Shown piece by piece: positions 7,151-13,440 of a stretch of 17,151 nt of DNA (position 1 is its first letter; every line of letters begins with the position of its first letter). The translations under genes were made by a program, and so were the position numbers. Below the pieces are notes generated by a model that was given only the letters and a program-made list of their open reading frames with translations, was not told the DNA's origin and searched no databases. Origin of the DNA: Bacillota bacterium (GTDB taxonomy: Bacteria; Bacillota; Sulfobacillia; RBS10-35; JAJYVN01); contig JAJYVN010000027.1 in NCBI GenBank assembly GCA_021791995.1, positions 1 through 17,151 of the forward strand, given 5' to 3'.

Positions 7151-7953
7151 GCCGCTTTATATCGCAGGGGGCGCTGCCGCGGAAGAGCAAACAGGTTGTA
7201 CTGCGGAGCGCACGTGAACTGGAGGAGCTGCGCCAAGCCGGGCAGATCGTGGCACAGGTCCTCCAGGAGATTGCGGGAGAGATCGGCCCCGATATGACGG
7301 CACGCGAACTGGACGCACGCATTGATCGAAGCATCCGAGCATCGGGTGCTGTGCCCACCTTTAAGGGGTACCATGGCTTCCCTGCGGCCAGTTGTATTTC
7401 CGTTAATGACGCGGTGGTGCACGGGATCCCGGGTGACTACCGCTTCCGTAAGGGTGACCTCGTGAGTGTGGATGTTGGTGCCACGTTGCATGGATATGTG
7501 GGCGATGGCGCGTTCACGTTTCTGATCCCGCCCGAGTCTCCCGAGCATCGGCGGCTGATCGCTGTGACCCAGCAGGCCTTGGCCCAGGGGATTGCGGCCG
7601 CCCAGGCAGGTCGGCACGTCGGGGACATCTCGTTCGCGGTACAGGCGACGGTGGAGGCGGCAGGGTTCTCGGTGGTGCGCGAATACTGCGGCCATGGTGT
7701 CGGAACAAGCATTCACGAGGAGCCTCAGGTTCCCAACTTCGGTCGGCGCGGGGGTGGACCGCTGTTACGCCCGGGCATGGTGCTGGCGATCGAGCCAATG
7801 GTGAACGCAGGTCAGTCAGCGATTTGGGTGGAGGACAATGGTTGGACGGTGCGCACGGCGGATGGCAGACCATCGGCCCACTTCGAACACACCGTGGCCA
7901 TCACAGAGGCGGGGCCAAGCATTTTGACCGAAATTCGGCCCGATACCCCTTGA
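7147..7953 (+). CDS. map: Methionine aminopeptidase, type I
   Basis: This 268-residue enzyme removes the N-terminal methionine from nascent proteins. All residues expected of the pita-bread fold are present: H92, metal ligands D109 and D120, H183 in GHGVG, E216 in AIEPM and E247 in FEHT. The protein has about 17 extra residues before the usual VVLRSARELEELRQAG start, and no later start codon would remove them. The start GTG overlaps the adk stop. It is the last gene before a promoter-like site. Confidence 0.97.
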   Translation: MSRFISQGALPRKSKQVVLRSARELEELRQAGQIVAQVLQEIAGEIGPDMTARELDARIDRSIRASGAVPTFKGYHGFPAASCISVNDAVVHGIPGDYRFRKGDLVSVDVGATLHGYVGDGAFTFLIPPESPEHRRLIAVTQQALAQGIAAAQAGRHVGDISFAVQATVEAAGFSVVREYCGHGVGTSIHEEPQVPNFGRRGGGPLLRPGMVLAIEPMVNAGQSAIWVEDNGWTVRTADGRPSAHFEHTVAITEAGPSILTEIRPDTP

Positions 7954-7980
7954 ACACGCAGGGTGTGATGTGTGTATAAT
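7950..7980 (+). promoter_or_regulatory. Putative sigma-A-type promoter before the KOW-infA genes
   Basis: A perfect TATAAT lies at 7975-7980, with TTGAAC at 7950-7955 as a weak -35 (19-bp spacer, longer than ideal). The stretch is clearly more AT-rich than its surroundings and straddles the map stop codon. Transcription would start near 7986-7988, giving a leader of about 70 nt before the KOW gene. No other perfect -10 hexamer caught my eye in the intergenic gaps. Confidence 0.5.
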
Positions 7981-7993
7981 GGCAAATTGGTGG

Positions 7994-8046
7994 CTGATGC
8001 CTCTGTCGGGCGGAGGGGCAATCCGGGACCGGGCTACCGGCATCAG
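7994..8046 (+). promoter_or_regulatory. Leader hairpin reaching the KOW-gene ribosome binding site
   Basis: CTGATGCC (7994-8001) is perfectly complementary to GGCATCAG (8039-8046), with a 37-nt GC-rich interior that can form short helices. The 3' arm overlaps the first two bases of the likely Shine-Dalgarno AGGGA (8045-8049) for ATG 8056. Together with the promoter just upstream this looks like a translational control leader, but only pairing and position support that. Confidence 0.42.
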
Positions 8047-8055
8047 GGAATGGAT

Positions 8056-8331
8056 ATGACGGCGATTCCAAATCTGGGCCAGGTGGTTTATTCCTGCGCC
8101 GGACGAGACAAGGGCCGCGCGATGGTGGTTGTGCGCGGGTTTGACGGCCGGTTTGTGTGGGTGGCGGATGGGACGCTGCGGCGCGTATCGCACCCGAAAC
8201 GAAAAAACATTCGGCACCTTCGCCCGGGTGAAGCGATGAATGAGGAAGTCGCCGCCGGGCTCCTTGCTTCGGACGGGGCCCTTCGGCGGTGGCTGATGGC
8301 ATTTGGGGAGAGGGGGGACGAACCGTCATGA
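8056..8331 (+). CDS. KOW-domain RNA-binding protein (ribosomal L14e-like)
   Basis: This 91-residue protein has a single KOW motif at its N-terminus: GQVVYSCAGRDKGRAMVVV at residues 8-26, followed by FVWVADGTLRRV and the basic PKRKNIRHL segment. That pattern matches the small L14e-like RNA-binding proteins found between map and infA in many Clostridia-related Bacillota; their exact role is not established. ATG 8056 is chosen because AGGGA lies 6 nt upstream. The in-frame GTG 7972 would lie inside the -10 box, and ATG 8050 has no spacing. Its stop overlaps the infA start (ATGA). Confidence 0.82.
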   Translation: MTAIPNLGQVVYSCAGRDKGRAMVVVRGFDGRFVWVADGTLRRVSHPKRKNIRHLRPGEAMNEEVAAGLLASDGALRRWLMAFGERGDEPS

Positions 8332-8600
8332 AACCAAGGCGACCCAACGCGCAGACTGCCGCCCCCCCGCGTCCAGCGGCCAAGGACGCAATTGAGGTGG
8401 AGGGTGTGGTGGTGGAGCCGTTGCCCAATAGCATGTTTCGGGTGGAGTTGGACAACGGGCACCGCGTCATGGCGACCATCTGTGGCAAGATGCGCCGAAA
8501 TGGCGTTTATATACGGATCCTTCGCGGTGACCGTGTGACTGTAGAGTTGTCTCCGTATGATCTGAGCCGGGGACGCATCACGTATCGTCACCGCACCTGA
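8328..8600 (+). CDS. infA: Translation initiation factor IF-1 (extended form)
   Basis: This 90-residue protein is IF-1, an OB-fold factor that binds the A site of the 30S subunit. Residues 22-90 show AIEVEGVVVEPLPNSMFRVE, LDNGHRV, and GDRVTVELSPYDLSRGRITYR. The usual length is about 72: here an 18-residue Pro/Ala/basic extension precedes the core, and GV (59-60) is inserted in the loop that commonly reads GK(M/I)R(K/M)(N/H)YIRI. No alternative ATG, GTG or TTG start removes the extension. ATG overlaps the upstream stop. Confidence 0.93.
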   Translation: MKPRRPNAQTAAPPRPAAKDAIEVEGVVVEPLPNSMFRVELDNGHRVMATICGKMRRNGVYIRILRGDRVTVELSPYDLSRGRITYRHRT

Positions 8601-8632
8601 GCTCGGCCAATGGACACGGGAGGGATCATTCA

Positions 8633-8746
8633 GTGAAGGTGCGACCTTCGGTGAAGCGCATGTGCAACAAGTGCAAGATAGTCCGGCGCAAGGGCCGCGT
8701 GCGGGTTATCTGCGAGAACCCGAAGCACAAGCAGGTACAGGGCTAA
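8633..8746 (+). CDS. rpmJ: 50S ribosomal protein L36 (zinc-binding form)
   Basis: A 37-residue frame from GTG 8633 to TAA 8744-8746 reads MKVRPSVKRMCNKCKIVRRK and ends PKHKQVQG. C11, C14, C27 and H32 form the zinc site of the cysteine-containing L36. Length and sequence are the family standard. GGGAGGGA lies upstream at 8618-8625. It takes its usual place between infA and rpsM. Confidence 0.97.
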   Translation: MKVRPSVKRMCNKCKIVRRKGRVRVICENPKHKQVQG

Positions 8747-8777
8747 ACGACGGTTTTGATCAGACGGGGGGATGTGG

Positions 8778-9149
8778 GTGGCTCGTATTGCCGGCGTGGA
8801 TCTGCCACGCGAGAAGCGGGTTGAGGCGGCTCTTCCCTACATTTATGGCATCGGCTGGGCGCGCTCGCGGCAGATTGTTGCGCGTGCTCAGGTCGATCCG
8901 AATACCCGGGTGCGGGATCTGTCGGAGGATGAGGTTGGGCGTCTGCGCGAGATCATCGATCGGGAGTACCGGGTTGAGGGGGATCTCCGTGGACAGGTGC
9001 AGCGGGACATCAAACGGCTGATGGAGATCGGCTGTTACCGCGGGCTTCGCCATCGGCGGAGCCTGCCTGTGAGGGGACAGCGGACCAAGACGAACGCGCG
9101 CACCTGCAAGGGCCCACGGCGCACGGTCGGTGTCCGTCGGAAGCGGTAG
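8778..9149 (+). CDS. rpsM: 30S ribosomal protein S13
   Basis: This 123-residue protein is S13, which contacts the P-site tRNA and forms the B1 bridges in the subunit head. Hallmarks: MARIAGVDLPREKRVEAAL, YIYGIGWARSRQI, the RGLRHRRSLPVRGQRTKTNA block and KGPRRTVGVRRKR tail. GTG 8778 gives the family start and lies 7 nt after GGGGG; ATG 8772, two codons earlier, has no spacing. Confidence 0.97.
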   Translation: MARIAGVDLPREKRVEAALPYIYGIGWARSRQIVARAQVDPNTRVRDLSEDEVGRLREIIDREYRVEGDLRGQVQRDIKRLMEIGCYRGLRHRRSLPVRGQRTKTNARTCKGPRRTVGVRRKR

Positions 9150-9184
9150 AGGTTCGGCCGAGGAGAGTATGGGGGGATAACTGG

Positions 9185-9574
9185 GTGCCCAAGGGACAAA
9201 CCAAACGAGTGAAGCGGCGGGAGCGACGGCATGTTGAGCGAGGGGTGGCACACATTCGTTCATCCTTCAACAACACCATTATTACCATTACGGATCCCGA
9301 GGGTAATGCGATTGCGTGGGGAACGGCGGGGCGCGGATTCAAGGGCAGCAAGAAGGGGACTCCGTTTGCGGCGCAATTGGCTGCGGAGCGCGCCGGTCGT
9401 GCCGCGATGGAGTGTGGGATGCGCGAGTTGGAGGTGCGGGTCAAGGGACCCGGTCCGGGGCGCGAGGCGGCGATCCGCTCACTGCAGTCGGTGGGCTTGG
9501 AGGTCACGCAGATCCGGGATATGACGCCCATTCCGCACAATGGGTGCCGCCCCCCGAAACGTCGCCGTGTGTGA
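9185..9574 (+). CDS. rpsK: 30S ribosomal protein S11
   Basis: This 129-residue protein is S11 of the small-subunit platform near the Shine-Dalgarno duplex. It has a basic N-terminus, then VAHIRSSFNNTIITITD, the GRGFKGSKKGTPFAAQLAAE segment, VKGPGPGREAAIRSL and the invariant-type end IRDMTPIPHNGCRPPKRRRV. GTG 9185 follows the G-rich GGGGGGATAA. It is followed by an 81-nt gap before rpsD, the longest gap inside the alpha block. Confidence 0.97.
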   Translation: MPKGQTKRVKRRERRHVERGVAHIRSSFNNTIITITDPEGNAIAWGTAGRGFKGSKKGTPFAAQLAAERAGRAAMECGMRELEVRVKGPGPGREAAIRSLQSVGLEVTQIRDMTPIPHNGCRPPKRRRV

Positions 9575-9584
9575 TCGTGTGATC
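9569..9584 (+). repeat. 8-bp tandem duplication at the rpsK stop
   Basis: GTGTGATC occurs twice in direct tandem (9569-9576 and 9577-9584). The first copy contains the rpsK stop codon TGA. It is short enough to be chance or a small slippage duplication, with no evident function. Confidence 0.5.
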
Positions 9585-9586
9585 TG

Positions 9587-9645
9587 GTCCTCTTGGCAGC
9601 TGTATGCATAACGGAAGGCGATTGGTAGAAGAACGTAAGGGGGAC
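9587..9645 (+). promoter_or_regulatory. Possible Shine-Dalgarno-masking pairing before rpsD
   Basis: GTCCTCTT (9587-9594) can pair with AAGGGGGAC (9638-9645 within it) over eight consecutive positions, two of them G-U. The 3' strand contains the AAGGGGG Shine-Dalgarno of rpsD. TCGTGT (9575-9580) is also complementary to ACACGA (9644-9649) as an alternative pairing. S4 autoregulates its own mRNA in E. coli and B. subtilis, so a control leader here would make sense, but only base complementarity supports it. Confidence 0.3.
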
Positions 9646-9655
9646 ACGAAGCGAT

Positions 9656-10291
9656 TTGGCGAGAGAGACAGGGCCGGTGTGCCGCCTCTGCCGACGTGAG
9701 GGCGCCAAGCTGTTTTTGAAGGGGTATCGCTGCTATAGTCCGAAGTGCCCGATTGAGAAGCATGCGGCACCTCCGGGCCAACACGGTGACAAGCGTGGCC
9801 GACGGCCCGGTTCCAGTGACTACCGGCCGTATCTGCGTGAAAAGCAGAAGGTACGGCGGTATTACGGGGTGGGGGAGCGGCAGTTTCGCCGGTACTTCGT
9901 CCGCGCGGGGAAGACGAAGGGCGTGACCGGAGAGACCTTGCTGCAGCTTCTGGAGCGTCGACTGGACAACGTTGTTTTTCGTCTCGGGTTCGCCTCGTCC
10001 CGTCCCGAGGCGCGGCAGGTGGTGCGGCACGGGCACTTTGCGCTCAATGGCCGCCGGGCCGACATTCCGTCCATCCTTGTTCGGACGGGGGATGAGGTTT
10101 CCGTCCGGGAGGGTAGCCGATCGAAGGCACTCTTTAAGAAGCTGGCGGAGCGCGCGGAAGCGCGGTCCGTACCCGAGTGGCTCTCGCGGGATCTTGAGGC
10201 AATGCGTGGTGTGGTTGTGAAGCTGCCCGACCGCGCGAGTGTCGAGATCGCCGTCAATGAACGGCTAATCGTCGAGTACTACTCTCGTTGA
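9656..10291 (+). CDS. rpsD: 30S ribosomal protein S4 (zinc-binding form)
   Basis: This 211-residue protein is S4, which nucleates small-subunit assembly at the 16S five-way junction. C9, C12, C26 and C31 (CRLC, RCYSPKC) mark the zinc-binding form. RREGAKLFLKGYRC, GQHGDKRGRRP and the S4 RNA-binding domain with LDNVVFRLGFASSRPEARQVVRHGHF follow. TTG 9656 gives MARETGPVC, the family start, with TAAGGGGG upstream. Its location between rpsK and rpoA is the alpha-operon arrangement of Clostridia-like bacteria, whereas in Bacillus rpsD is elsewhere. Confidence 0.97.
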   Translation: MARETGPVCRLCRREGAKLFLKGYRCYSPKCPIEKHAAPPGQHGDKRGRRPGSSDYRPYLREKQKVRRYYGVGERQFRRYFVRAGKTKGVTGETLLQLLERRLDNVVFRLGFASSRPEARQVVRHGHFALNGRRADIPSILVRTGDEVSVREGSRSKALFKKLAERAEARSVPEWLSRDLEAMRGVVVKLPDRASVEIAVNERLIVEYYSR

Positions 10292-10334
10292 CCGCTTTGC
10301 TCGGGAACGTTGGGGCAGCGAAAGGGGCGAGAGC

Positions 10335-11342
10335 ATGTCGGTACTGGCCAACACGGTGGCGCCTGGGTTCGACCAGGAAGGGGAGCGGAACCCGGTGCGA
10401 GGAATGGAACAGCCAGCAATCGAGTGTGTGGAACGGAGCCAGGACGGCACGTATGGACGCTTCGTGGTAGAGCCACTGGAGCGCGGGTATGGAATCACTT
10501 TGGGTAATGCGTTGCGCAGGGTGCTCCTGTCATCACTGGAGGGCGGAGCGGTCACAACGGTCCACATTGATGGAGTGTTGCATGAGTTCGCCACGATTCC
10601 CGGCGTCCGCGAGGACGTGACGGACATCGTGTTGAATATCAAGCGGCTTGCGCTTTTGGTCCACAGCGACGCACCCCAGATCATTCGCATTGAGGCCGAG
10701 GGAGAACGCGAGGTCACCGCTGCGGACATCCTCTGCGGGTCGGATGTCGAGGTGTTGAACCCAGATCTGCACATTGCGCAATTGGATCGTACAGGCCGAT
10801 TGGTGATGGAGATGAGCGTCGCGGTGGGTCGGGGCTATCGCAGCGCGGACGACAACAAGGCGCCCGAGGCTCCCATCGGGATCATTGCGATTGACTCTCT
10901 TTTTAATCCGGTGAAGCGTGTGAAGTATGAGGTGACCGACACCCGGGTGGGCCAAATCACCGATTATGACCGACTGACGCTGGACCTATGGACAAACGGG
11001 GCCGTTACACCGGAAGATGCGGTGAGCAAGGCGGCAAAGATCCTAGAGGAGCACCTTAGCCTGTTTGTGGGTGTCGGGAGTAGCGCGTCAGGCATACAAC
11101 TCTCGAGCGATCGGGCTGCGGATGACCGGGAACGCCTTCTGGACCACTCCATCGAAGAATTGGAGTTGTCGGTGCGGTCGTTCAATTGCCTGAAGCGGGC
11201 CGGGATCAATACCATCGGAGAGCTCGTGAATCGCACTCCAGATGACATGATGCGGGTGAGGAACCTGGGGCGCAAGTCGCTCGAGGAGGTTATTGTGAAG
11301 CTGTCGAATCTTGGACTCGACCTCCGGTCGGGCGACGAATGA
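10335..11342 (+). CDS. rpoA: DNA-directed RNA polymerase subunit alpha
   Basis: This 335-residue protein is RpoA. The N-terminal domain (about residues 24-250) dimerises and nucleates polymerase assembly: GRFVVEPLERGYGITLGNALRR, IDGVLHEF, VEVLNPDLHIA, RVGQITDYDRLTLDLWT. The C-terminal domain (about 270-335) carries SVRSFNCLKRAGI with the DNA- and activator-contacting R281, N284 and K287, and RVRNLGRKSLEE. ATG 10335 has AAAGGGG 7 nt upstream and adds about 23 residues before the usual start; internal ATG 10404 has only a GAGGA directly abutting it. Confidence 0.97.
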   Translation: MSVLANTVAPGFDQEGERNPVRGMEQPAIECVERSQDGTYGRFVVEPLERGYGITLGNALRRVLLSSLEGGAVTTVHIDGVLHEFATIPGVREDVTDIVLNIKRLALLVHSDAPQIIRIEAEGEREVTAADILCGSDVEVLNPDLHIAQLDRTGRLVMEMSVAVGRGYRSADDNKAPEAPIGIIAIDSLFNPVKRVKYEVTDTRVGQITDYDRLTLDLWTNGAVTPEDAVSKAAKILEEHLSLFVGVGSSASGIQLSSDRAADDRERLLDHSIEELELSVRSFNCLKRAGINTIGELVNRTPDDMMRVRNLGRKSLEEVIVKLSNLGLDLRSGDE

Positions 11343-11367
11343 GGATCTGGGTGAGGGGGAGGCAGAG

Positions 11368-11706
11368 ATGCCACATCGCAAGCTTGGGCGGCGGTCGAAT
11401 CATCGGAGAAGCCTATTACGCAATCTGGTGACTGAGACACTGCGTCATGAGGGGATCAGAACAACCGTACCCAAGGCAAAGGCTATCACCGGGGCTGTCG
11501 CGCATATGGTGACGCTCGCCAAGCGTGGGGACCTCCATGCGCGTCGGCAGGCAGCAGCATATCTATGGCATGAGGACGTTGTACACAAGCTCTTTGACAC
11601 GCTTGGCCCTCGCTATGCCGAGCGCAACGGGGGGTATACGCGGATCCTGCGGCTTGGTATGCGAAAGGGCGATGCTGCGGAAATGTGTCGTATCGAGTTG
11701 GTATAG
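11368..11706 (+). CDS. rplQ: 50S ribosomal protein L17
   Basis: This 112-residue protein is L17, located near the peptide tunnel exit. It starts MPHRKLGRRSNHRRSLLRNL, with TETLRHEGIRTTVPKAK and, near the end, NGGYTRILRLGMRKGDAAEM. ATG 11368 follows GAGGGGGAGG. The frame is open earlier but that portion overlaps rpoA. Its stop (TAG 11704-11706) abuts or overlaps the ecfA1 start. Confidence 0.97.
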   Translation: MPHRKLGRRSNHRRSLLRNLVTETLRHEGIRTTVPKAKAITGAVAHMVTLAKRGDLHARRQAAAYLWHEDVVHKLFDTLGPRYAERNGGYTRILRLGMRKGDAAEMCRIELV

Positions 11707-12548
11707 TGGGCGGAACCGGGATCGTGCTTGAGGTGGACGGTGTCTCGTATCGCTATGGACCGGAGGGTCCACTGGCGCTCGAGGACGTCCACCTGTCTGT
11801 TTCGGCGGGTGAGTTTCTGGCCGTGACGGGGGCGAACGGTTCCGGAAAGTCCACCTTGGCGCTACTGCTCGACGGTCTCCTTGTTCCAACGCAAGGGCGT
11901 GTGCTTGTCGACGGCCTGAATACGGCGGACTCGTCCGTGCGGCCCGTGCTTCGGCGGCGTATCGGTGTCGTGTTCCAGAATCCCGACAACCAAATCATCG
12001 CTCCGTCGGTGGAAGACGATGTAGCCTTCGGCCCGGAGAACCTGGGCGTGCCGGCGGACCGGATTGCGGATCGCGTCCGTTGGGCCCTGGATGTGGTGGG
12101 TATGGGTCTCTACCGGACGACCGATCCGCACGCACTTTCGGGGGGCCAACGTCAACGCGTGGCGGTTGCGGGGGTTCTGGCGATGGATGTGCCGTGCCTG
12201 TGCTTTGACGAGGCGACCTCCCTTTTGGATCCGGTTGGTCGCGCGGAGGTCCTCGCTGCGGCGGCCGAGGTGCGGCGACTGGGGCGCACGGTGGTGTGGA
12301 TAACTCATGACATGGAGGAGGCGGCCATTGCAGACCGAGTGGTGGTCCTCGGTGGCGGGGTGCTGCGTGCTGTCGGCTCTCCCAGAAGGATCCTCGCGAA
12401 TGAGGCTCTCTTGCAGCGGTGGGGGCTTGAGCCGCCACCAGCCGTGGCCATTGCTCGCCGGTTGCGGGACGGAGGCATGCCCGTGCCCGCTGTGCATCGC
12501 CGCTCCGAGCTGGTTCGTGCTGTGCACTCCATGCTGACCAGGAGGTGA
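11706..12548 (+). CDS. ecfA1: Energy-coupling factor transporter ATPase EcfA1
   Basis: This protein of about 280 residues is an ABC ATPase of an ECF-type importer. With GTG 11706 as start, Walker A GANGSGKST is at 42-50, the Q-loop Q91 in VVFQNPDNQI, the signature LSGGQRQRV at 144, Walker B FDEATSLLD at 167-175 with catalytic E169, and the switch H201 in ITHD. VVFQNPDNQ is typical of EcfA subunits. GTG 11724 (LEVDGVSYRYG) and GTG 11685 are alternative starts. It pairs with EcfA2 and EcfT to power shared S-components for vitamins or metals. Confidence 0.92.
   Translation: MGGTGIVLEVDGVSYRYGPEGPLALEDVHLSVSAGEFLAVTGANGSGKSTLALLLDGLLVPTQGRVLVDGLNTADSSVRPVLRRRIGVVFQNPDNQIIAPSVEDDVAFGPENLGVPADRIADRVRWALDVVGMGLYRTTDPHALSGGQRQRVAVAGVLAMDVPCLCFDEATSLLDPVGRAEVLAAAAEVRRLGRTVVWITHDMEEAAIADRVVVLGGGVLRAVGSPRRILANEALLQRWGLEPPPAVAIARRLRDGGMPVPAVHRRSELVRAVHSMLTRR
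12540..12548 (+). promoter_or_regulatory. Perfect Shine-Dalgarno of ecfA2 inside the ecfA1 end
   Basis: AGGAGGTGA, a full match to the anti-Shine-Dalgarno, forms the last codons and stop of ecfA1 and lies 7 nt before GTG 12556. It fixes the ecfA2 start and suggests that translation of the two ATPases is coupled. Confidence 0.8.
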
Positions 12549-12555
12549 GATCTGG

Positions 12556-13431
12556 GTGGCCCTCGAGTTGGTGGATGTGAGCTATCGCTACCCGAGTGTG
12601 CGTGGGCAGTCCGCACCGCTGGCTTTGCGGGGGGTGAGCCTGCGGCTCGAGCTTGGGCGCTGCGTTGCCCTGGTCGGGTCCACCGGTTCGGGTAAGAGCA
12701 CGGTGGCGCAGATGGTGGGGGCCCTCGCAAGACCAACGGGCGGTCGAGTGCTGCTGGACGGCCGCGAGATTTGGGGAGTCCCTCGCCGGGCACGCCTTTT
12801 TTTGCAACAGCGGGTGCATCGCCAGGTCGGAGTGGTGTTTCAGTATCCGGAGCACCAGTTCTTCGAGGAACGGGTCGCGGATGAGGTGGCGTACGGACCG
12901 CGGAACTTCGGTGTGGCTGCGGACGAGGTTGCCGCCCGTGTGCGAAACGCCTTGTCTGAGGTGGGGCTCGACGCGTCGCTCGGAGAGCGCTCGCCGTTCC
13001 ATCTTTCCGGGGGCGAGATGCGGCGCGTCGCGCTGGCGAGTGTCTTGGTCAGTGCCCCCCGCTACCTGGTGCTCGACGAACCGAGCGCAGGTTTGGACGG
13101 CGGTGGTCGAGCCGAACTATTGCGTCTGTTGGCAACACTCAGCCACCGTGGGATGGGCGAGCTGCTCATCACCCATCGCATGGACGAGGTCGGTGCCCTC
13201 GCGGATCACGTGGTCGTGTTGCATGATGGATCGGTGGTGGCGGAGGGAAGCCCACGGGACTTGTTTGCTGCGTCAGCCCGTTTGCGGGAGTGGGGGCTTG
13301 ACGTTCCCCCTGCGGCCGCGATTTTGGCGGACCTGGCAGAGGAAGGGGTGTCGGTGCGTTTGGGCGCGTTGACCAATCAGGAGGCGGCCGACGCCATCCT
13401 CGCCCGTTGGCGCGCTCGGCCCGCAGGTTAG
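12556..13431 (+). CDS. ecfA2: Energy-coupling factor transporter ATPase EcfA2
   Basis: This 291-residue protein is the second ATPase of the ECF module. Walker A GSTGSGKST is at 41-49, Q96 in VVFQYPEHQFFE, the signature LSGGEMRRV at 150, Walker B YLVLDEPSAGLD with E175, and H207 in ITHRMDEV. YPEHQFF is the usual EcfA2 variant of the Q-loop. It follows ecfA1 by 7 nt and ecfT begins 9 nt downstream, so the three genes form one unit. Confidence 0.93.
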   Translation: MALELVDVSYRYPSVRGQSAPLALRGVSLRLELGRCVALVGSTGSGKSTVAQMVGALARPTGGRVLLDGREIWGVPRRARLFLQQRVHRQVGVVFQYPEHQFFEERVADEVAYGPRNFGVAADEVAARVRNALSEVGLDASLGERSPFHLSGGEMRRVALASVLVSAPRYLVLDEPSAGLDGGGRAELLRLLATLSHRGMGELLITHRMDEVGALADHVVVLHDGSVVAEGSPRDLFAASARLREWGLDVPPAAAILADLAEEGVSVRLGALTNQEAADAILARWRARPAG

Positions 13432-13440
13432 GCGGAAGAC

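Noticed and set aside
7972..8055. GTG 7972 as an upstream start for the KOW protein
   Set aside because: The codon lies across the TATAAT box and the added residues are not in the family; ATG 8056 has a proper ribosome binding site.
9593..9615. TTGGCA as a -35 element for a promoter before rpsD
   Set aside because: No -10-like hexamer lies at 16-19 nt.
11995..13002. Open frame on the - strand opposite the ecfA genes
   Set aside because: Low-complexity Pro/Arg/His product antisense to clear ABC ATPases.
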